A stretch of 11,571 bases of DNA from Bifidobacteriaceae bacterium. Its GTDB lineage: Bacteria; Actinomycetota; Actinomycetes; Actinomycetales; WQXJ01. This document shows, piece after piece, positions 7,313-11,571 of the stretch (within the stretch, counting starts at the first letter, position 1; each line of letters begins with the position of its first letter). A program made the translations under genes and the position numbers. The DNA is taken from assembly GCA_031258055.1 (NCBI GenBank), contig JAIRNM010000332.1:1-11571 (forward strand), given 5' to 3'. The notes under the pieces were generated by a model. It saw only the letters and a list, made by a program, of their open reading frames with translations. It was not told the DNA's origin and did no database searches.

Positions 7313-7587
7313 GCGGAGAGTATGGGAGGACCGTCGACGGGCGGGTGATCGATGACGCTCTAGTCGAGCGCCTGGCCGCTGAGATGCAAGAGGGAGTGGA
7401 TCCCGCGAAGCTGGTCAGACGGGTCCCTGGGCGCCCGCGTTCCATTGGGCGCACCGCTGGCCGGACTGTGCCAGTGCGCCTGGACGCCTCACGCCTGGCG
7501 CTGCTGGACGCGCGAGCCGAAGCAGAGGGCAAGACGCGCTCGCAGGTGATCAGAGAGGCCCTTGACCGGTCGTTTTCACCGGTTTGA
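7309..7587 (+). CDS. Ribbon-helix-helix antitoxin
   Basis: A 92-residue protein. Residues 1-45 (VDGRVIDDALVERLAAEM..., then RRVPGRPRS) match the N-terminal tail of this antitoxin family, which wraps the toxin. Residues 52-88 are a CopG-type ribbon-helix-helix: strand TVPVRLD, helix SRLALLDARAEAEG, turn KTRS, helix QVIREALDRS. It should neutralise the toxin upstream and repress the shared promoter. Start overlaps the toxin stop by ATGA. A 60-bp stretch of this gene (7326-7385) recurs in broken form at 10681-10740. Confidence 0.85.
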   Translation: MSGEYGRTVDGRVIDDALVERLAAEMQEGVDPAKLVRRVPGRPRSIGRTAGRTVPVRLDASRLALLDARAEAEGKTRSQVIREALDRSFSPV

Positions 7588-7698
7588 CCGCCGCGCCCGC
7601 CCTGGTTCCTCTCGCCTGCCTTGGGGCCAGGTAGCTTACCGGCGACGGGCGATTGGAACGCGGGCTGGTCGCGAAGGCGAAGTGCGACATCGTCTGCC

Positions 7699-7726
7699 TC
7701 TCCACCAACTCGACCGCCCGAGCCGC
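7699..7726 (-). pseudogene. Possible short remnant of a PIN toxin gene
   Basis: In the otherwise uninformative stretch 7588-7768 the minus strand reads ARAVELVE, like ERAVELVE of the PIN toxin at 10756-11145. About 24 of 27 bases agree with 10948-10974. Nothing else of the toxin is recognisable here, so this may be a scrap left by rearrangement or a chance match in GC-rich coding sequence. Confidence 0.3.
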
Positions 7727-7768
7727 GTCCCGGGGGCCGCTTGGTGGACGGCTGAGCAAGAGCTGCGC

Positions 7769-7856
7769 ATCGCCGCCCCATTGGCGAACTCATCAATTGG
7801 GGGTAGATTGAGGCGGCGCCAAGGCCGCAGAAGTACCGGGACGTGGCCAAGGCGCT
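7769..7856 (+). repeat. 88-bp direct repeat, copy A (hic promoter and hicA 5' end)
   Basis: Identical base for base to 9574-9661. It holds the hic promoter and the first codons of hicA. After the last shared base copy A jumps into hicB while copy B continues into hicA. Confidence 0.92.
7781..7809 (+). promoter_or_regulatory. hic promoter, copy A
   Basis: TTGGCG (4/6 to TTGACA) at 7781-7786, 17-base spacer, TAGATT (4/6 to TATAAT) at 7804-7809. Six bases later comes the position where hicA should start. It would now transcribe the hicA/hicB fusion and perhaps the vapBC pair. Confidence 0.55.
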
Positions 7857-8080
7857 ACCGGGTCCAAGTCCGCAAAGACGACCGGTTCTGGCAGGTGGAG
7901 TTCCCCGCGCTTGACATCACGGGGCAGGCCGGGTCGCCGTGGGAGGTCGACGAGGTCGCCCGCGAGGTGGCCGCCCTGGTGCTGGACGCAGACCCGGCCG
8001 ATGTCGGCGTGGACGTGGAGGTCGAGTTGCCGACCGGGCTTGAGGCGGCTTGGGCGGGGGCTTGCTCGGACACGGCGGCG
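7816..8080 (+). pseudogene. hicA-hicB deletion fusion
   Basis: The first part codes for the start of HicA (PRPQKYRDVAKAL) after GCG where GTG or ATG is expected. At 7856 it jumps to HicB at about its residue 6 (YRVQVRKDDRFWQVEFPALDITGQ). The join is out of frame: read from the hicA side it stops at the TGA in 'gcttgac'. The HicB part keeps the core DITGQAGSPWEVDEVAREVAAL and VDVEVELP, then loses similarity after LEAAWAG near 8060-8080; the C-terminal helix-turn-helix is missing. TACCGG occurs in hicA and again at the join, so a short-homology deletion is plausible. No working toxin or antitoxin is expected. Confidence 0.8.
7888..8080 (+). repeat. hicB direct repeat, copy A
   Basis: 193 bases that pair with 9159-9350 with seven substitutions and one single-base gap (about 96% identity by hand count). 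The two copies have the same orientation and lie on either side of vapBC. Confidence 0.88.
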
Positions 8081-8123
8081 GTGCCGAGGACGGTGAGGTT
8101 CTTCGGATGGAAGCTCGCCTCTC

Positions 8124-8151
8124 TTGCGTTTCGCTCGTTTCGTGGAAGAAT
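8124..8151 (+). promoter_or_regulatory. Possible promoter of the vapBC pair
   Basis: TTGCGT at 8124-8129, 16-base spacer, AAGAAT (4/6) at 8146-8151, then TGGACC and ATG 8158. The six-base distance suggests a leaderless mRNA; GGAAG inside this stretch could instead be a weak Shine-Dalgarno. Confidence 0.4.
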
Positions 8152-8157
8152 TGGACC

Positions 8158-8592
8158 ATGAGTCCGACAGTCGTGCAGCCACCGGCCAACCCGGCTGGGC
8201 TGGCCGAGTTCGAGATCATTGTCGCCCAGGCCTCGCCGACCCCGAGCATCCGGGAGGCGTTCGCCAGCGCCGTCCGGGCGCTGGCCAATGGCTCCGCTGT
8301 CCGCATCGAGCCGGTGCCCCAGTTGCTCAGCACCACTCAGGCCGCGGATTTGTTGAGTATCTCCCGCACAACCATGGTCAAGCTGCTCGAGGACGGCAAA
8401 CTGCCATATGAGCGGCCCAACGTTCACCGCCTCGTCCGGCTAGACGATGTGCTCGCGCACAAGGAGCGGCGCAGCGCCAAGCGCCGAGCGTTCCTCGACC
8501 AGTTGACCCGTGAGTCGGTTGCCGACGGGTCCTTCTTTATCACCGCCGACGAGGCGGACGCGGCGTTGGAACGAGCGAAGAAGAATAGCTGA
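8158..8592 (+). CDS. Excisionase-type HTH antitoxin (VapB50-like)
   Basis: A 144-residue protein. Residues 56-98 form a MerR/excisionase-like helix-turn-helix: LLSTTQAADLLSISRTTMVKLLEDGKLPYERPNVHRLVRLDDV, with the wing at PNVHRLVR. Next comes a basic helix KERRSAKRRAFLDQLT and an acidic C-terminal tail (TADEADAALERAKKNS) that is the likely toxin-binding part. The same domain order is known for VapB50 (Rv3750c) of Mycobacterium tuberculosis. It should bind its promoter and hold the downstream PIN nuclease inactive. ATG 8158 is preferred to the upstream in-frame GTG 8050, which lies inside the hicB fragment. The toxin starts two bases after its stop. Confidence 0.87.
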   Translation: MSPTVVQPPANPAGLAEFEIIVAQASPTPSIREAFASAVRALANGSAVRIEPVPQLLSTTQAADLLSISRTTMVKLLEDGKLPYERPNVHRLVRLDDVLAHKERRSAKRRAFLDQLTRESVADGSFFITADEADAALERAKKNS

Positions 8593-8594
8593 CG

Positions 8595-9185
8595 ATGGCG
8601 CCGCCGGCCGTTTTCATCGATGCCAACGCGCTGGTGCCCATCTCCCTGGCGAACCTGCTGCTTCGGATCGCCGAAGAAGGACTTATCGAGCCCTTCTGGT
8701 CAAGCCAGGTGTTGGCCGAAGCCCGTTTCTGGGCGAAGGAACTCAACCCGGGGACGCCGTCGGCCAGCATCGACCGCCGCTTCGCAGACATGGCTCAGGC
8801 CTTTGATGCGGCGATAATCGGTACGGATGGGATCGACCCCGGAGACTACCCGTCCAAAGACCCGGACGACACGATGGTCATCGGGGCTGCCCATCGTTCG
8901 CCGGCAGACACGATTATCACGCGCAACCTGGGCGATTTTCCGAGGTCAACTCTGGACCGCCACGGCCTGCGGGCCATCACGGCGGATCAACTTCTGCTGA
9001 ACCTGCTGAAGGCGAACCCCGATCAAATCTATGGAGTCGTGACAGACATGCAATCCGCGATGAAGAGACCGCCGCTGAGCATTGCAGCCATCTTGGACAG
9101 CCTGGCGAAGGCTGGCGTGCCCAGGTTCGCGGCAGCACTCAACGACCGGCTGGGGACTCTGGCTGGTGGAGTTCCCCGCGCTTGA
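8595..9185 (+). CDS. PIN-domain RNase toxin (VapC50-like) with replaced C-terminal end
   Basis: A 196-residue protein. PIN residues are in place: Asp9 in VFIDANALVP, Glu42 in LAEARFW, Asp91/Asp92 in DPDDTMVIGAAH and Asn111/Asp114 in ITRNLGDFP, so the metal-dependent RNase site looks complete. Residues 130-186 (LLLNLLKANPDQIYGVV, MKRPPLSIAAILDSLAKAG) are the extra C-terminal helices typical of the VapC50 group. The last 10 or so residues are not native: the frame runs at about 9159 into a hicB fragment and uses its 'gctTGAcatc' as stop. The toxin is probably almost full length and may be active. It forms an operon with the antitoxin directly upstream. Confidence 0.87.
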   Translation: MAPPAVFIDANALVPISLANLLLRIAEEGLIEPFWSSQVLAEARFWAKELNPGTPSASIDRRFADMAQAFDAAIIGTDGIDPGDYPSKDPDDTMVIGAAHRSPADTIITRNLGDFPRSTLDRHGLRAITADQLLLNLLKANPDQIYGVVTDMQSAMKRPPLSIAAILDSLAKAGVPRFAAALNDRLGTLAGGVPRA

Positions 9186-9379
9186 CATCACGGGGCAGGC
9201 CGGGTCGCCGCGGGAGGTCGACGAGGTCGCCCCCGAGGTGGCCGCCCTGGTGCTGGACGCAGACCCGGCCGATGTCGGCGTGGACGTGGAGGTCGAGCTG
9301 CCGACCGTGCTCGAGGCGGCTTGGCCGGGGCTTGCTCGGACACGGCGGCGGCTCGCCAGGCCCAGGCGGACGCCGCCCG
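9159..9379 (+). pseudogene. hicB fragment fused to the 3' end of vapC
   Basis: 9159-9350 is the second copy of the hicB repeat (WLVEFPALDITGQAG..., VDVEVELP). It lacks a start and the first residues of HicB, has a missing G in the run near 9330 that shifts the frame, and continues through 9344-9379, which is identical to 10076-10111 in the intact hicB (36 of 36). Similarity ends there. It supplies the stop codon of the PIN gene. The next stretch, 9380-9573, holds no gene I can support. Confidence 0.82.
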
Positions 9380-9573
9380 TGTTCCTCGCGCCCGCCTTGG
9401 CGCGCCGGACTGGACTGACCGTTGCCGGGTTAGCCGCCAGGCGGTGTCGCCCAAGTCCCGCGCCGTCTGACCACACACGGCCGCGCTGAGTCGCGCCTTG
9501 TGGCCGCTGGCCTCAAACGGCTCGACAGGAACCGGGCGTCGTCGCTCCCCGCGTTTCGCGCGCCCATCTGACT

Positions 9574-9661
9574 ATCGCCGCCCCATTGGCGAACTCATCA
9601 ATTGGGGGTAGATTGAGGCGGCGCCAAGGCCGCAGAAGTACCGGGACGTGGCCAAGGCGCT
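9574..9661 (+). repeat. 88-bp direct repeat, copy B
   Basis: Identical to 7769-7856, 1805 bases away and in the same orientation. It carries the promoter and first codons of the frameshifted hicA. Confidence 0.92.
9586..9614 (+). promoter_or_regulatory. hic promoter, copy B
   Basis: TTGGCG at 9586-9591, 17-base spacer, TAGATT at 9609-9614. It should drive the hicA remnant and the intact hicB behind it. Confidence 0.6.
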
Positions 9662-9837
9662 GCTCGCCAACGGCTTTGCGCTCACGCCGGGGCAAGGGTG
9701 CGCATGAGCTGTGGGGCAGGCCCGAGGGCGGCCGACGGTTCGCCATCGCCAACCACGGTCCGGGATCGAGGGTGAGCGCGGGCATTATTGGCCAACTGCT
9801 GACCGAGTTTGACCAGGCCCCGGAAGGATGGAGGTGA
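9621..9837 (+). pseudogene. hicA: hicA toxin gene, start codon lost and frameshifted
   Basis: HicA is a small double-stranded-RNA-binding-like RNase whose catalytic His sits in a G[ST]H motif. Here the frame from 9621 reads PRPQKYRDVAKALLANGF then LTPG, and stops at a TGA near 9697; the other frame continues KGAHELWGRPEGG, RRFAIANHGPG and GIIGQLLTEFDQAPEGWR to TGA 9835-9837. Removing one C from 'ggggcaagg' joins the two halves into a HicA of normal length (about 72 residues), with the His in GAH. In addition, the codon six bases after the -10 is GCG, where GTG or ATG is expected, and no other start precedes the conserved N-terminus. Both lesions point to a dead toxin. The antitoxin follows directly. 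Confidence 0.8.
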
Positions 9838-9842
9838 CCGCT

Positions 9843-10226
9843 GTGGCGGAACGGCATTACCAGGCCAGAGCCCGCAAAGACGGCCGGTTGTGGCTGGTGG
9901 AGATCCCCGAGCTTGACATCACCGGGCAGGCCAGGTGGCTGCGCGAAGTCGAGGAGGTCGCCCGCGAAGTGGCCGCCTTGGTGCTAGACGTGGACCTGGG
10001 CGAGGTCGGGGTGGACGTGGAGGTCGAGTTGCCGGCCGACCTTGAGGCGGCTTGGGCGGTGGCGCGCTCTAAGATGGCGGCGGCTCGCCAGGCCCAGGCG
10101 GACGCCGCCCGGCAGTCCCGCCAGGTTGTGGCGGCGTTGCGGGCGGCCGGCTATACCTACGCGGAGGCGGGGGCCGCCCTGGGCCTGTCCCCGCAGCGCG
10201 TCCAAAAGATCGCCGCGTCGGCGTGA
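9843..10226 (+). CDS. hicB: HicB-type antitoxin
   Basis: A 127-residue protein from GTG 9843, eight bases after the perfect Shine-Dalgarno GGAGG at 9830-9834, which overlaps the hicA stop; ATG 9828 in the same frame is the alternative. Residues 5-70 are the partly degraded RNase H-like HicB domain (WLVEIPELDITGQARWLREVEEVAREVAALVLDV, then VDVEVELP). A long Ala/Gln/Arg helix (75-100) leads to a helix-turn-helix at 103-124 (GYTYAEAGAALGLSPQRVQKI) for operator binding. Its toxin upstream appears dead, so it may be an orphan or may counter a HicA elsewhere. Two broken relatives lie at 7857-8080 and 9159-9379. Confidence 0.85.
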   Translation: MAERHYQARARKDGRLWLVEIPELDITGQARWLREVEEVAREVAALVLDVDLGEVGVDVEVELPADLEAAWAVARSKMAAARQAQADAARQSRQVVAALRAAGYTYAEAGAALGLSPQRVQKIAASA

Positions 10227-10260
10227 CCGCCAAGATGGCAGCGGGCACGGGCGCGGAGGT

Positions 10261-10680
10261 CTACTCGGGGGCGGGTTGGCGGGTGATGAAGGCTGCCGTC
10301 ATGGGAACGGTGAAGGCGACCTCGCCGGTGGCGGGGGCGTGGAACAGGCCCTTCGCGATCAACTGCGCGCGCACGGCGCTGACTCGGCCCGGGTCCTTGC
10401 CCGGTCGCCGCGCCACCGCGCCCGAGGATGACGGCTCGTCGCCGTTGTCTGCCATCGCCCGCAAGTGGCGGCGTTCGGCCTTCGTCGCCCGCTCCCAGGT
10501 GACGCCCTCGCCTTGAGCGGGCAGGGCGAGTGCGGCGGCGGCAGCGGGGGGCAATGCGTCAACTGGGTGGTAGGTGAAGAGCCGCTCGGCGTATGACTTC
10601 GCCTCGGCGAGTTGCCGCGGCAACGACGGCAAGCCCGCGAATGCCATCGTCAGCCGGTCGGTTTCCTGTCCGGCGGCGTG
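10261..10680 (-). pseudogene. C-terminal fragment of an AAA-type ATPase
   Basis: Leftward frame ending at TAG 10261. From about 10680 it reads VLHAAGQETDRLTMAFAGLPSLPRQ... then EAKSYAERLF, typical of the late part of the ATPase core of ORC/Cdc6-like bacterial ATPases (about 400 residues). The rest is the winged-helix end: VSAVRAQLIAKGLFHAP and EVAFTVPMTAAFITRQ. The P-loop, Walker B and everything before are missing; similarity ends where an RHH antitoxin fragment starts. An ATG at 10647 would allow a 128-residue product, but this is most likely a remnant. It is convergent with hicB. Confidence 0.7.
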
Positions 10681-10740
10681 GAGGACCGCCGACGGCCGGG
10701 TGATCGGCGACGCTCCGGTCGAGCGCCTCGCCGCTGAGAT
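10681..10740 (+). pseudogene. 60-bp fragment of an RHH antitoxin gene
   Basis: Aligns without gaps to 7326-7385 in the antitoxin gene at 7309 (53 of 60 bases). In frame it reads RTADGRVIGDAPVERLAAEI against RTVDGRVIDDALVERLAAEM. Differences fall partly at third positions, as between diverged coding copies. Neither the ribbon-helix-helix nor a toxin is next to it. It sits exactly between the ATPase fragment and the PIN toxin. Confidence 0.75.
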
Positions 10741-10755
10741 CCGGGTCCAGCGCGT

Positions 10756-11145
10756 CTACGACACCACGGCCACGCCCTGGGCGCGCGCTGACGCGGCAAG
10801 TCTCGCGTCCCAGGTGGACAGGCGGCCGAGTTCCGATCCCAGGCGCAACACCACCGCATCGGGCATGCGCAGGCCGGTTTCGGAGCGGGTCTCGGAAAGG
10901 CCCTGCGCCGAATCGGCGGCTACGGGGAAGGTCTTGACTCCCATCGCCTCCACCAGCTCGACCGCCCGTTCCGCAGTGCCCACCGAAACCTGGTGAACCA
11001 GGGCTTCCGCCAACGTCAGCACGCTGATGCCAAAGCCCTCGGCGATGTGCCGCGCGACGAGCGCGCGCGACCGGTCGTGCCACTCGTTGGCGGGGTCGAA
11101 CAGCGGGATCAGGACGGTTGCGTCAAGAGCGATCACGAGGGCCAC
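10756..11145 (-). CDS. PIN-domain RNase toxin (VapC family)
   Basis: A 129-residue leftward protein from GTG 11145, normal length for VapC. The acidic site is complete: Asp8 in IALDATVLIPLF, Glu47 in LTLAEALV, Asp96 in RMPDAVVL and Asp113 in STWDARLA. The C-terminus (ARAQGVAVVS) is as in family members, so the gene appears whole even though it ends 15 bases from a fragment of another antitoxin gene. VapC toxins cut tRNA or rRNA; the target cannot be read from sequence. Its start overlaps the end of the antitoxin gene by 13 bases, so translation is coupled. Confidence 0.87.
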   Translation of the reverse strand: MALVIALDATVLIPLFDPANEWHDRSRALVARHIAEGFGISVLTLAEALVHQVSVGTAERAVELVEAMGVKTFPVAADSAQGLSETRSETGLRMPDAVVLRLGSELGRLSTWDARLAASARAQGVAVVS

Positions 11146-11393
11146 TCATCCGCCATGGCTTGTAGGTAGCCGGGCGGGTATTGGGCGAGCCCCGCGGCCT
11201 GATCCAAGGCCGCGAGGCGCCGGGCAATTTCATCGGCCCGCTCCCGCTCGGCAACTTCCGCCCCGACTGCCATGAGCCGGCGGGCAAGCTGTTGGCGCGA
11301 GAAGGCCCCGGGCCAGGCCAGCGCGGCCGCGTCGATCTGGCGGGCGACTTCGCCCGAGTCCAGGATGGAGATCCTGCGATGGATGGTCGGCAC
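11133..11393 (-). CDS. Antitoxin partner of the PIN toxin
   Basis: An 86-residue leftward protein starting with GTG 11393. Predicted helices cover most of it (AFSRQQLARRLMAVGAEVAERERADEIARRLAALDQ), and the end AGLAQYPPGYLQAMADEW is the usual place for a toxin-binding tail. I do not recognise a standard DNA-binding fold, so the role rests on position (directly upstream of and overlapping a VapC), size and charge. No Shine-Dalgarno precedes the GTG; a -10-like hexamer lies six bases away. Confidence 0.75.
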   Translation of the reverse strand: MPTIHRRISILDSGEVARQIDAAALAWPGAFSRQQLARRLMAVGAEVAERERADEIARRLAALDQAAGLAQYPPGYLQAMADEWPS

Positions 11394-11399
11394 GCCAAC

Positions 11400-11428
11400 A
11401 AGGTATCACCCCAACCGGCGGTGTGCCA
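11400..11428 (-). promoter_or_regulatory. Possible promoter of the leftward antitoxin/PIN operon
   Basis: On the minus strand TGGCAC (11428-11423, weak -35), 17-base spacer, TACCTT (11405-11400), then six bases and GTG 11393. The promoter overlaps the tandem repeats at 11415-11450, as expected for an autoregulated operon. Confidence 0.45.
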
Positions 11429-11450
11429 CCGCTCGGTGGTGTGCCACCGC
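11415..11450 (+). repeat. Two tandem 18-bp repeats, likely operator
   Basis: Units 11415-11432 and 11433-11450 agree at 16 of 18 positions. Each contains an inverted repeat GGYGG-TGTG-CCACC, and a partial third unit (CCGGCGG) follows. They cover the predicted -35 region of the antitoxin/PIN operon, so they are good candidates for binding sites of the antitoxin. Read as protein on the minus strand they would give GGTPP repeats, the competing explanation. Confidence 0.5.
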
Positions 11451-11571
11451 CCGGCGGCATCCGGATCGTGCCCGCCGCTCGGGTGGCGTTGGCCGACTCG
11501 CCGGGCGAGGCGTCCTCAGGCTGCCCACCGCCAAACGCCGATGCCCGGCCCCCGGCCGCCGATCCGGCGGC
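11451..11571 (-). other. Unassigned edge sequence with an open leftward frame
   Basis: A leftward frame is open from the window edge through this stretch and the repeats, with G/C-rich third positions and a Gly/Ala/Ser/Pro-rich product. It could be the tail of a gene entering from the right, but the frame has no stop until 11230, deep inside the antitoxin gene, so I cannot decide. Confidence 0.25.

Noticed and set aside
7588..7640. Similarity to 9375-9400 ('gttcctc...gccttgg')
   Set aside because: The match is short with an offset and in GC-rich sequence; not enough to claim a further repeat.
7562..8161. 199-codon rightward frame
   Set aside because: Only the HicB-like part (7857-8080) is real sequence; the first half is intergenic and out-of-frame hicA. 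Treated as part of the fusion pseudogene.
9513..9857. 114-codon leftward frame over the hicA region
   Set aside because: Antisense to hicA and hicB starts; no family pattern, and the opposite strand has clear HicA motifs.
6940..11571. CRISPR array, tRNA or transposase in the island
   Set aside because: I looked for regular short repeats with spacers, cloverleaf ends and DDE or recombinase motifs and saw none. The repeats present are hic gene fragments.

Overview
The window is high-GC DNA from an actinomycete-type bacterium (Actinomycetota). G/C dominates third codon positions, GTG starts are common, and the VapBC pair resembles the VapB50/VapC50 layout known from mycobacteria. I cannot name a genus. 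Two very different halves meet near position 6950.

Left half (1-6940): a leftward membrane protein runs off the left edge (1-485). Its divergent neighbours form a long rightward set of genes for envelope proteins and hypotheticals: a small lipoprotein (652), a two-helix membrane protein with a cysteine-containing ectodomain (1059), a 21-residue leader-like ORF (1938) coupled by ATGA to a PH-like protein (2000), a small two-helix membrane protein (2611) and a class I methyltransferase (2837). A very strong hairpin (3724-3769) closes that set. A second rightward set follows: a two-domain lipoprotein with a DUF6273-type domain (3812), a second large lipoprotein with a helical N-terminal half (5162) and a 73-residue charged helical protein (6610). 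A hairpin at 6892-6937 ends it. Both sets contain an ORF beginning MSxxDxxGxGGEPxPS, but the one at 3588 looks frameshifted.

Right half (6950-11571): a toxin-antitoxin island, partly alive and partly rubble. Apparently intact modules are a BrnT/RelE-like toxin with RHH antitoxin (7043-7587), a VapB50/VapC50-like pair (8158-9185), a HicB antitoxin (9843-10226) and a leftward antitoxin/PIN toxin pair (11393-10756). Between them lie broken pieces: a hicA/hicB deletion fusion (7816-8080), a second hicB fragment (9159-9379), a hicA with no start codon and a one-base shift (9621-9837), an AAA-ATPase C-terminal fragment (10261-10680), a 60-bp piece of an RHH antitoxin gene (10681-10740) and possibly a short PIN remnant (7699-7726). 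Two direct-repeat pairs (88 bp identical; about 193 bp, about 96% identical) bracket the vapBC pair.

A recurring signal: four toxin-antitoxin operons, and possibly the leftward gene at the window edge, have a -10-like hexamer exactly six bases before the start codon and no clear Shine-Dalgarno. That is the geometry of leaderless mRNAs. In the hicA copies the position predicted for the start reads GCG rather than GTG, so the toxin seems to have lost its start while the antitoxin was kept. The lipoprotein half uses ordinary Shine-Dalgarno starts.
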